Source: Persicaria tinctoria (Eukaryota; Streptophyta; Magnoliopsida; Caryophyllales; Polygonaceae). Taken from it: a stretch of 64,000 nucleotides of DNA. Each line of letters begins with the position of its first letter. Position 1 is the stretch's first letter. The stretch lies in NCBI GenBank assembly GCA_037127255.1, contig JBANSL010000001.1:28576501-28640500 (forward strand), read 5' to 3'. Below, in pieces: positions 22,095 through 32,119 of the stretch. Under the pieces are notes generated by a model. That model was not told the origin of the DNA, ran no database searches, and was given only the letters and a program-made list of their open reading frames with translations. The translations under genes and the position numbers were made by a program.

Positions 22095-23415
22095 ACGCGA
22101 AATTGATGTCTTGGCTAGATGCTATAATACTAAAATGTAGCACATATGCATGTTGAATAAGTAACACTAATTGTTTTATGCTCACAGGAGCATATACCGC
22201 GGCATTAAAGACAATAGAAAAAAGTGATGTAGGCAGCTATATAATAGAGAAAAGATTTCATAACATATATAAGATTGATTTTTTTTGTAAACTGATAGTA
22301 GCTAATTAAACCTGTAATACTAAATGTTGATAACTTTCCTGATCTAGATATGGGTCCTGCCTCGGACAACCCTTCGGTTTGGGTCAGATGTCTTTGATGC
22401 TAGGATCGTCATCTTCATAACCATTCTCCTGAAGGATTAACACACACAAAATCAACAGATAAACCAATTTCAAATCTCATACTACATCTAGAAGCTTTAG
22501 AACTAAAAACCATACACTCATCTTCAACATTTCACCATTGAATCCAATTTCGCAGGGGACAATAGGGAGCAATATATAGTTCAACATACAAAGTCGAAAG
22601 ATATATCCTGATAAGATAAATCTAACACAAAAAAAAAAAAAAAAAATCCTATGACAAGAAACCCCTAAATATGAGAAAGGGGCAAAACCAAATCAAATGA
22701 GGGAAATAACATAAATCATCTCTGTTATGAATTACAACCGAAATTCCTAACCCTAAATCAAACATAAAAATTCTCAACCTGATTGTGATCTTCAATTGCT
22801 GACCATTTTGATCGATTAATTTGATACAAATAATTCTCCAATGGACCAATAAGATAGCAATTGAAATCGGAATCGAGTTGAAGAAACATATATAGTAGGT
22901 GAAGATCAACGTAAGGTTCTGGGCAATCTTCACCTCTTGTTTTCTTTTTAATCATGAATTACTTATTGATATTTAATCTTAACCCTTTATTTAAATCCAA
23001 TGGTTGTTATTGACTTATTAGGAAGATATTAGGAGATTCTAAGGAGAGGATCCATGCTCCAACAACTCACTATTTTCGTGCAAAAAACTTGGCAAATCTC
23101 ACTGCAAAAAACACTAAATATTACTCCGTAGAATTTACTCGGGAAAAAAAAGGATTTACTCAACCTTATTCTTAATTCCAACCTGGTTCCAATTTCAACT
23201 TGGTATAATTTCATTTTGGTTTTATTATGGATTCTTCAAAACCCTCAATTTCAACCAATCAAACCTTGATTGAAATTGAAATCCCCAATATCACCCGAAC
23301 AATTAGGCTCCTGTTATTTACAATGTTTCTCAAATCCATAGCGCTAGGTGATGCCGCCACAAATCCAATCACAAAATCCCTAAATCCAACTCCCTAAATC
23401 CCAAATTTTGGAATT

Positions 23416-23764
23416 TTAAAACAAAAAAATCAAACACATACCTTCTAGAATCTTGTTGAACTCCATTGTCTTCCTCACCGTCTCCTCGGGAGTCTCCGCC
23501 GGATCCTCGACAGGCGCGCCGTCATCGGCCCCAGTCTCACCTTCAGCCTCGTTGCTGGCGTTGAAACTGCTGGTCGAGGAGTTATCGAGGACTCTCCGGA
23601 ACCGCTTCTCTACTTGCTCTCCCACAACTTACCGCCGTCTTCCACATGTCGAGGAAAGTATCGCCTGTGAGGGAGTTGCCTAATCCTTCGGCGGAAGCGT
23701 TAATCGGGCGCGATTTGAAGCCGAAAATCTCGCTCAATCCTGGCCATCTCCGATCATCCCACAA
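23416..23764 (-). pseudogene. Captured gene-like fragment inside hAT, unidentified
   Basis: The minus strand reads MWDDRRWPGLSEIFGFKSRP, GLGNSLTGDTFLDMWKTAV. After a frame change it continues GEQVEKRFRRVLDNSSTSSF, an acidic stretch (EAEGETGADDGAPVEDPAET) and RKTMEFNKILEG before a GT donor-like site at about 23440. It is GC-richer than the surrounding hAT DNA, consistent with capture of a host first exon. The function is unknown. Confidence 0.45.
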
Positions 23765-24007
23765 CCGTATTCAACTCTTTCGCTCCCCCTCTCTTAATTA
23801 TTAGAAAAGCTTTGTAGAACTCTCTCAAGCTTTGGTAGAATTTGTGAGAGAGAAAGAGACGTAGGTGGGTAACTGTGTTGCTAGGAAAAGAAAACCAATT
23901 TTAGGAGGGAGAGAAGGGAGAACGTGGGTGAGAGAAATACTTTTCTTAGGTTTGCTCAGGAAAAGACACGTGGTGCAATATTTTACAAAGACTCTGCTTC
24001 TAAAATA

Positions 24008-24270
24008 CTCCCTCCGTCCAAAAATACATTGCCTTTTAGGCTTGTGCACGCGAATTAAGGAACCTATTTTACCTCTTAATTTTTCTCATTATTAGTATTA
24101 AAGATTAAAAGTTAAAACCTTTGATTATCCATATTAAGGTAAATTATGGGGTAAATTTTAGAGTTAAATGTACTTTAGAGGTAATAATTACTACCTACAC
24201 ATCTAAAAGTCCATGTATTTCCGACAAAATTTCGAGGCCTAAATGGCAATGTATTTTTGGACGGAGGGAG
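24008..24270. mobile_element. Stowaway-type MITE nested in hAT
   Basis: Perfect 26-bp terminal repeats start CTCCCTCCGTCCAAAAATAC and end with the inverse. TA flanks lie at 24006-24007 and 24271-24272. The body is 263 bp and non-coding. Confidence 0.93.
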
Positions 24271-24502
24271 TAATAAGTATAAGGGGTGGATTTACAAACA
24301 AACCCTTAATCACATTCAATTAGAAAGCCGCTCCAAAGTCCAAACATCCCAAAACAACCCTAGAGAATGCCTGAACGCCGCCACCGTGTTCTCTCCCTCT
24401 CTTTCCAAATCAACTATGGATGGAAGCCTCCGAAGGTGGTTCCCTTCAGATCTGCATACGAGAACAGGAAGATTAGAGTATGAGAGTCGAAAACCTCCGA
24501 CT

Positions 24503-24700
24503 GCGGTGGCGCTCGACTTCGACGGTGGCTGCCCCTCCGGATTCAAATCTGCATACGAAGCAATCCTGAATCCCCAAAGGAGGTTTCGGTGGCGCTCGAC
24601 TTCAACGGTGGCTGCCCCTCCGGCTTCAGATCTGCATCAAAGCAATCCTGAATCCCCATTAAACGAGGCGACCCTTCTGGCTTTGGTGGCGCTCGGCTTT
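24503..24700. repeat. Tandem repeat in hAT subterminal region
   Basis: CGGTGGCGCTCGACTTC starts at 24503 and 24587, with a diverged third copy (TTGGTGGCGCTCGG) at about 24683. Units also share GGTGGCTGCCCCTCCGG and AGCAATCCTGAATCCCC. The in-frame repetition creates an apparent but unsupported protein. Confidence 0.85.
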
Positions 24701-27055
24701 GAAAGTGGCTACTTCTTGCTATCGTACGGTGCTCTGGAAGTCAAAACCCACCATCTTTTGGCGAGACCAGAAGAACCCAAGTGAACATCAGAACTCAAAC
24801 TCAACCCTTCTCAATCCAACCGGTTCGTGTCGGATAACCCGAGTATCCGACACGGAACCGATTACCATATCCGTGTCGGATACCCGGATTTATCCGTGTC
24901 GTATCCGGATCGGGCTTTTAGCACTAAATGGTTTCGGGTATCTGAAACGGATAACCGGTTCGTGTCGGATACCCGGATATGCCCACCCCTACATAACCGG
25001 ACACACGAAGGACCCTGCCGGCCCAAAACCCATCGTTGTCGCAGCAGTCGAAACAGTCTTCGGGCATGTAGGTGTCGTACGAAATACGAGGTGGCCGGGG
25101 ACGAATTCGTTGAACCGAGATGATCTCCCTCAATCACTCTCTCATGTTGTTGTGTAGGAGGGTCACATATTCGACCTCCCAGTGGTTAGTGTCCAGTTTG
25201 CGTACAAGAGTCGCCTCGTAGAACGACCCGAGCATCCCAGACTCACCGCCGACAATCTCTACTCTTTGACGTCGTCGGTATGGCAGCGGCGACATTGGTC
25301 CTGCATAAATTTAAAAAAAAAAGTTAGTATAATGATACAAGTATCCTAACTGAAATATACACTAATGAAGTGATCGACAAACCTCCATCGTCCGATTCAT
25401 TGGATGATATAACGATGGGGACAGGTCGAGGAGAAAGGCCAGATGAGGAGCCGCGATGGTGTGACGAGGATGCCATTTCGTTGAAGGGTTATTGGAGAGG
25501 TTGTTAAATGGCAATGACACTACTAGAATTCTGTTCATAGACATCGGACTTTTGACATCGGTCAGAAAAACGCATGATTTTAAAAATAACTATAACATCT
25601 GTTTGAAAATTTTCGATGTTACTAAGACTAGATACATCGGTCTTATTTGGTAGACAATGTTAAAATATCATTTTAAAAAAAATTGAAAACGCGCCTATAA
25701 TATTTAGAAGGAATTTGAGGCGGTAAAGTAACTAGTTCCAAACACTTAACCAATTTTATTTTAACACTCGCCCGAAAAATATAATTTGAACACCTTCCTA
25801 TAATTCCTTTAAAAAAATACACATTTAAACACTATATCCCCAAATAACTCCATATTCCCCCGTTCACATTCACATCCACTGACACCCATCTCTCTCTCTT
25901 CGCAATAGACGATTGAAGAACCCTAGACTGTTCTTCTGTATCGAATAACCCACTTCCGCCGTTGATTCCACCAACCGGGCCTCAATCTCATAGTTCTCGA
26001 TCCTTCCTTAGCGGTTCTGTGTTGTTGTGCTCCGGTGGAGACCGCTCTTTCTTCTCATCTCCACTTGCGAATCTGCGATGAATTTCAAGCTTCTGGCTAT
26101 AGGCCCGCAACTCCCTGAACAACTATGGCAAAGGAGAAGTGAAGAAGCGCCTAAAGGAAGATGAGGAGCTCTATGACTCCCTATACAACAGATCGTATTC
26201 ACTCAAGTGCAGCTATACCTGAGGACCTTCTCCTCTTTCACCCTCGTTTCTCTCCCTCTACTTGTTGTCGTTCGTCGAGGCACCGACTTGACTGTATCGC
26301 TTCACATCCTCCATCTCTGGTAAGATTTCATATCTCCCATCTCTCCCTTGGTCTTCAATTGCTACTCAAATCTTGGTTTTCGCATAAAAAAAACACTAGA
26401 ATGGGCTAGATCTAGGTTTAGGGGTTTTTTGGTTTTATGCTGATTGTTAGGGTTTGTACTGATTTGACTAGGCTCGACGATTGTGCAAGATCAACAGCCA
26501 TCAAATCCTTCAGTTCGCTCTCTGCCCTTTCACTCTCAGGTATTACAAACTCATCGCTTGTTCGTCAGTCTCTTTCCCTCTCCCTCTCTCTATGTAAATG
26601 TGATACCTGATTGAGGAATGTCAGTTTAAATTTGATTGAGTATGGAACATTTTTCCTTTCTTTCCATGAATTGGTTTGATCTGGAAGCTTTATTCTGATC
26701 CTGTGTTTTATTTTTGATGCTTTTCCAAGTGAACCACGGTTTAGGGTTGCTGATTCTTTACTCTTTCAGGTATGAGTTGCTGATTCTTTACTCATTCAGG
26801 TATGAGTTGCTTTGTCTTTGAAATTTAGGATGCTTTGTATTAGTGTATATTGTGATATCGGCTGCCATGAAAGCTGTTCCCACACGAAGCAAGTTGATCG
26901 TAGCTTGCACAAAAACTTTTCGAACCTGCCAAGTAACATGTCTTTCTGGTAATTTTTTTGTTTTGTTACTAAGGAATATATCACTTACTATGAATTTTTT
27001 CTGAGCCTATATTAGTTGTTGTGGGTGAGTTGCTACTTTTATGTTGCCTACTCAG

Positions 27056-27405
27056 GATGCCTTGGCTCTTGGAGAAAGAGTAATCTTTTATCTTCCACGT
27101 TGTGAGGATACCAATCCTGAAGCTAGAAAACTTTCTGCACATGTTGGGACTGTCAACAATTTTTCTTTATATGTTAGTTGTGCCTTGCAAGCATATGTCG
27201 CATTTTAGTAGCTATCATTGTGTACTGTGTATTAAGACTATAAATTTGTGCTTTTCTTATTGCTTTCCTTGCAGATTGTGGATCTATTCTTCAGCACCTC
27301 TCATTCTCTTCCAAAGCCTGGGAATTCAGGATGAGCGTTTGATGTGGAATTGTCCTACAGAGTTGTCCTCTCTTGAGCATATTATAGCTGTGTTAAAAAG
27401 AGTAA
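27056..27405 (+). pseudogene. Captured HEAT-repeat gene fragment resembling SHOOT GRAVITROPISM 6 (MROH-like)
   Basis: The exon at 27056-27142 has AG and GT borders and reads DALALGERVIFYLPRCEDTN then PEARKLSAH. A second exon from 27275 reads IVDLFFSTSHSLPKPGNSG, a stop, AFDVELSY, then after a frame change SSLEHIIAVLKR. The order and wording recall the plant SG6/MROH HEAT-repeat protein, where a SAQ-ILDLLFS-type junction links the same two exons. Stops and shifts show it is dead. The assignment is from memory and needs a search. Confidence 0.6.
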
Positions 27406-27826
27406 GATAATCTGTTACCTTTTTTTTCTTTTATCATGTTAATCATCTTGAGGTTGAAATAGTTTCTCTTTTTTCCCTTCTGCATTTCATCCGTAAGTTG
27501 AAGTTATAACCTAGATCAAAGGCTGATTTTTACACTAGGCTACTTACATATTATGGGATTAGACTAGGCTAGGTTTTCTTGCTTGCTTTTCATGAACATA
27601 AAATTTGTCTATTCCCTTGATATGTCTTTGCTTCTGAATTGTAGATCTCCCTACCTCATAACACCTTATTTTTTAGATAACACCTTAGTTTCTGCAGATT
27701 TCTGTTTTGAAGTTTTAATTGCTTAAGCTTCATTGAAATTGACCTGTAATAGATGAAAAACATTAAAATGCCAATGACACTACACATGTACCAATTCTTG
27801 CATATTAAATACTTATTTCTTCTGCA

Positions 27827-27973
27827 CAAAGAGTTTTTGCCGAGGCTGAAGCGATGGCCAAGAAATACAAACAGAATATACCAACTTCTTCTTCTGCACG
27901 CAAATCTGATCCTGCCATTCATGATTCTCTGCCTTTCGAAGACGAATCGAAGCTATATGCAAACTGGGACTGA
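27827..27973 (+). pseudogene. Second captured exon-like fragment in CACTA, unidentified
   Basis: The frame reads SAQRVFAEAEAMAKKYKQN, IPTSSSARKSDPAIHDSLPF, EDESKLYANWD, stop. The low-complexity Ser run and final acidic tail look like a real protein C-terminus. I do not recognise it. Captured sequence may start further upstream, because exon-like patches also lie at 26480-26541 and 26871-26940. Confidence 0.4.
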
Positions 27974-28289
27974 TTTAAATTTCAAAAGGATGATTGACCC
28001 TTAATGGTAGGCCATTGTGCAGTTCAGCATTGTGAACTTCAAAGAGTTTTGACAAGAAATCATAGAACCTTCCCACAGAACTCATTCCCCGTCAAGTGAC
28101 ACATCAGCGGGAACAGGAGAAGACTAGATAGCTCTTCCACATGCGGAATCAAAGGTTCAGTTCGATTTTATTTGTTTTGTTTTCTTTATCTCGAGTCTAT
28201 ACTGATTTCTTGCTAATTATTTGGATATGGCTGGATCCAATGGATTTGAAATCTTCTTCTACTATTTTTTTTAGATCAAGTTCCATTAT

Positions 28290-28480
28290 TTTATAAATTG
28301 TAATTTGTAGGCTTTCAGTCACTCATCAGCACGATTCACCCCAGGGATTACACAAACCCAAATCTTCTTGTTCTTTTATAAATTGTAATTTGTAGGCTTT
28401 TATAAATTGTAATTTGTTGACTTAAATCATCTTGTTCTTTTCAGGGACTACACAAACCCAAATCTTCCTACAGATCAAAG
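28290..28480. repeat. Duplicated block within CACTA
   Basis: TTTTATAAATTGTAATTTGT occurs three times and GGGAYTACACAAACCCAAATCTTC twice, indicating small local duplications. Confidence 0.8.
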
Positions 28481-29390
28481 GGGTAGCAGCAGGATTCCAC
28501 AAGTTTCTGATTTTGATCCGTAAATATTTGAGGATTTTGTGCTTTTCTTTTTCATTTGAGAAGAATGGAAATCTCATATGTTTAGACATGATTGTATTTC
28601 CACCTTTAAGGAGAATGTTGCAGAATTTTGATGCAACTGAATTTGAGCTCTTTCACTATTTAGGGAACTATGGTTATCACTATTGACATTTCTGTTGTAA
28701 TTAACAGGTGTGTTTGAACGTGTGAAATATATAGCTAATAACTGAAAGATATCGGACATCCTAACAAAAAGCGATGTCTATTTTTGTACATATGTCGACC
28801 GCAAAGATACAAAACGATTTTAGAAGCCTCGAATGTATCAAAACTGCAATGCTACCTGATGTCAATAGGAAACACTTACATCGTTAAACTAGTATAAACC
28901 GATATCTTACAACATAAAAACATCGTTTTTCTATTGAAAAACGATTTCAAAATATACAAATAACATCGACTTCAAAATATTCAATATGATACATTATATT
29001 TATATAAATTAATATCATAAACTTATAAATGAAAAAAGAGTGCACACAAAATGAATAATGTATTACCGATGTGTATATCAACCTAAAACATCTCTTTTAA
29101 AAAATTTAGTGATGTTAATGTCAATTTTTTTATTACCCTACAATGTTTGAAACATCTAGAAATGCAAAATAAAAATGGTTGAACATTAGGTTCATCAACC
29201 AAAACGTAATTATATCAACGTACTGAAATCGTTATCAACAATAAAAACAATGTTATAAATAATTATAGACATCGGTTAAAAACCGATGTGGTAAAGTTGG
29301 AATCTTTAACACCACCCACTAACACGTCGAATTTTTTTTTTGATTAACATCGGCTTATACCCGATGTCTATGAACAAAATTCTAGTAGTG

Positions 29391-29952
29391 TGGAGATTTA
29401 ACTTTACCAATTTGTGGGGAGTATGGATGGTGAATGACTATCATATAAGTGGGGTGTATGGGAAATATCAACATTGTTCAGCATGTGACAGTTGAGGAAA
29501 AAAAATAAACAAAAAATAGAAGACATTAAATTACAGTGTTTTGTTGTTGTCTACAATAAACATGGCATTGTTCTGGTATAGACATGACATGTGTCACTTC
29601 TGACATGACATCAATGAAGGGGATTTACTTCTTGTTGTGAGATGATACATGACACCCCTTTTAAACCAACTCCCCCAACTGGTTATCAAACAGTTTTCTA
29701 CTGGACATCTTTTCAAGGGGTTTTAGTAAACGTTTAACCTTCGTATAAAACTGGGTTTCACTCACACTTAATACTCATAAAATACAAAACCATAGGAAAG
29801 TATACCCATATTAATTTCAAACCACTAAATACAATTTCAAACCATATGAAGTTCAAATAAATGAATAAAATTTGACCCAACAAAAAATTCAGAGAGAGAC
29901 AGGGGGGAATCTTGTAGAGGGTAGAGAAGGACAGTTGATAAGACAGGGGAGA

Positions 29953-30012
<60 letters not shown>

Positions 30013-31060
30013 TTAAATCTCTCGCCCTGTCATTTGCACCTGCAGAGAATAAGAGGGGGAGACTATAAACCCATTCAAGTGCTTGACACCTATTGGGGTT
30101 AACTGGACATACACCGACTTCTTGGAGGAAATGAGTAAGTCTTCCTTCCATTTAGGTTATGCGATATGTTTCTCCGAACAATATGTTCATCTCCCTGTAA
30201 AACTGAATGCCCCCCCCCCTCCTCTAACTAATGGAATAGGGGAGAAATCGTCTGTGTGTATCACTGTATTGTTTGGCGGATGGTGGGCTTGTGAAGAGGG
30301 CACTTGGGTCGTGAAGTGGTCGAGGTTTCAGAAGGCCGTATTGGTAGACGAAAGTATTGACTACGCCTCCCTCAAGAAAAAATTGATGGCCAAGTTTAAT
30401 GTCGATGGGAGGAGGCATGACGTAGAGCTCACATATGTAAAGCCGAAGAAGGAAGGGTGCAAACCTTTTTCCATTGGGGATGACGAAGACTTACAGGCCT
30501 ACAAGTTTGTAAACGGTCTTTCTGGAGAACGATCCTGGCCTATCGACCTCCATGTCTCCCTGGTACGCAAGGTTGGCGGAGATTTTACCACTACGGAAGG
30601 ATCCACAACGGCCCATTCAGTGGGGGGTGGCCCACCATTGACCCAAGAAGACCACCCACAGTTTAAAACGAAACCCCGCTTTGCAGGGGATGAAGAAGTG
30701 GAAGTTTTGGGAGCACAAGGTGTCGATGGAGAAGGAAGAGGTGTCCAGTTCGAAACGAACAGTGTCCAGTTAGAAACCTCAATTGTCCAGTTAGAATATC
30801 TACGTGTCCAGTTAGAACCAAGTGATGAGTTGGACAACGCAGTCGCTTTTGGACATGGGAAGCAGGTAATTTGTGTGAGCAGTGACGTCGAAGATGTAGT
30901 CAGCCCGTGGGATCACGAGGCAGAGCGAGCGGTAAGGAAAGTAGAAGAAGCATAACAACGCGGAAAAAGGAAGACCGGAGCGTTTCCGACGACTGTGAAA
31001 CTTGAACCAACAGAGTGGTCGGGTGTGGCTGGGAAATTGCAGAAGCGTCGCCGTGTTGTT
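29391..31060 (+). mobile_element. Second, degenerate MULE segment: leader, GA tract and 5' part of transposase
   Basis: This is the continuation of MULE-derived DNA on the right of the CACTA insertion. It contains phased motifs ACATGGCA (29560), ACATGACA (29582, 29603, 29647), ACTGGACA (29700), GCTTGACA (30081) and ACTGGACA (30102), then a (GA)n tract. The transposase start follows and is described separately. Similarity to the 46.3-kb element is lost near 31060-31100, where a copia remnant begins. Confidence 0.72.
29957..30010. repeat. (GA)n microsatellite
   Basis: A GA tract immediately upstream of the degenerate transposase start, matching the position of the GA tract at 46486. Confidence 0.95.
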
Positions 31061-31090
31061 AAGGCTTATGTTGGTGGTAGGGGTCGGTAA
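30131..31090 (+). pseudogene. MULE transposase N-terminal part, truncated
   Basis: The first exon is just ATGA (30131-30134), followed by GTAAGT. Exon 2 starts at 30240 after AG and reads EKSSVCITVLFGGWWACEEG, DYASLKKKLMAKFNVDGRR, VELTYVKPKKEGCKPFSIGD and AYKFVNGLSGERSWPIDLHV. This is the PB1-like N-terminal region also seen at 47147. Four VQL/VQF heptads (30742-30812) correspond to TGTCCAGT repeats. A TAA at 30953-30955 stands where the other copy has TAC (Tyr). Weak homology continues past it (KRKTGAFPTTVKLEP). The DNA-binding and DDE domains are absent. Confidence 0.82.
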
Positions 31091-32119
31091 TGTAGTTTTC
31101 CCAAGACCCAAGGTAGCAATGCGGTCAACATTGCCGACAACAATGGATGAAGAAAGGCTCTTAGAAGCAGGGATGGAAATTATATATATCTGGGTTGTGC
31201 GACATGTGCGCAGTGGCTCCGCTATCCATGTACCAATTCGGATCAGCATTTGACACGCATATAGTTGTCATGATGGCTGGCTACCTGTGTCGGGACGATG
31301 ACGATGATCCCGCTTCTAAGGCCTGATCTAGATGGTGCGGAGAGGGCCCAAGGAGTCCCTGCTGGCTCGAGTTTGGCCTCGTTGGAAAGGTGTACGAGGG
31401 AGGCGGAAGGGCATTGGCCGGGTAGCCCTGGGGAAGAGCTCCAATGGGGGAATACCCCCTCTGTAAATGACTTGAAGGGGCGATAACCTCGACGGGAGGC
31501 TATTGTTGATTGTAGAAAGCCATAATCGTAGTTGATATCCTGGTGCGAGGTAGATTACCATCACAAAGATGGTGACAGGATACAAAGGCAAGAGTGACAG
31601 GACACAATGCTAATGGTGACAGGACACAACGCCAGATCCGCCAAATTAGGGTTTGGCGGAAAAAGGAGAGCAATGGAGAGAGGGGAAACAGAAAGAGATG
31701 CGATGCTGAGAGAGATGGAGGCTGGAGCGTCGCCAGGAGAGGAAGCGGCTGATAGAGGAGGAAGGAGGGTGGCCAACGGGTAGTGGACGGCAACTGGAAG
31801 GATGGAGGAGAATCTGGGTAATTGGCAACTGTTAGGGGACGGAGAAGCCAACGGAGGGAGGAGGGAGGGTCGACGACAGGGAGAGGATGACCGGCGACAG
31901 AGGATGGCCGACGACAGAGAAGGATGAAGAAGGATGAGAGGATCGATGGTAGGCTAGGGAAAAAATTTAGAAAACCCTAGAGAAAGCCTGATACCATGTT
32001 AGAGTGAATAAACCCCATTGGGGTTGCCTTCACTATCATTAGAATATTTATAGGAGTACAAGATAGTTAACCCTAATTAGAATTGGGTAATTGGGTCTAT
32101 ACATATATTCTATCTAACA
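31060..32119 (-). mobile_element. Ty1/copia remnant with a 123-bp LTR
   Basis: On the minus strand the LTR runs 32119-31997 (TGTTAGATAGAATATATG to CACTCTAACA). It is followed directly by TGGTATCAGGC, a primer-binding site complementary to initiator tRNA-Met. Gag is mostly missing; a Gln/Pro-rich tail (YSPIGALPQGYPANALPPPS) survives. Then comes the protease motif NWYMDSGATAHMSHNPD at about 31230. Similarity ends near 31060 and no 3' LTR was found. The very short LTR is unusual for an element that still holds protease sequence. Confidence 0.78.

Larger units (their letters stand above)
20990..24991. mobile_element. Non-autonomous hAT element (4.0 kb)
   Basis: Terminal repeats TAGGGGTGTGCA and TGCCCACCCCTA are inverted copies. 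The 8-bp flanks CATAACCA (20982-20989) and CATAACCG (24992-24999) form a target duplication with one mismatch. Subterminal CGACACGAA / CGTGTCGGATACCC repeats are typical of hAT ends. No transposase was seen. The body holds host-like exon fragments, an 84-97-bp tandem repeat and a nested Stowaway MITE. Confidence 0.85.
20838..25476 (-). pseudogene. Agenet (Tudor-like) domain gene, interrupted by a hAT element
   Basis: Exon 1 is 25476-25383 (starts MASSSHHRGSSSGLSPRPVP). After a GT/AG intron, exon 2 starts at 25300 and reads RVEIVGGESGMLGSFYEATL, WEVEYVTLL, RIRPRPPRISYDTYMPEDCF and DNDGFWAGRVLRV, a tandem Agenet signature. At 24992 the hAT element intervenes. Removing it with one target copy continues in frame as GYGSDRTFTVNFPLSNE and HNMCPHFD. 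Stops lie at NNMRE-TGA and HFD-TAG, positions where CGA and TGG codons would fit. Agenet domains bind modified histone tails or RNA in plant chromatin proteins. It sits among MULE-like motifs, and exon 2 itself contains ACTGGACA. It could be a MULE accessory gene or a host gene fragment. Confidence 0.72.
25518..29390. mobile_element. Non-autonomous CACTA (En/Spm-type) element, 3.9 kb
   Basis: The ends CACTACTAGAATTCTGTTCA and its inverse (TGAACAAAATTCTAGTAGTG) match over about 30 bp with one mismatch. Three-base flanks are TGA and TGG. ACATCGG and CCGATGT repeats crowd both subterminal regions, as in CACTA elements. No TNPA or TNPD gene was seen. The centre holds spliced host-like fragments, so this is a transduplicating derivative. 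It sits between MULE-derived segments. Confidence 0.92.

Noticed and set aside
29837..30151. 104-residue minus-strand ORF with a Leu/Ser run
   Set aside because: An artefact of the (GA)n repeat.
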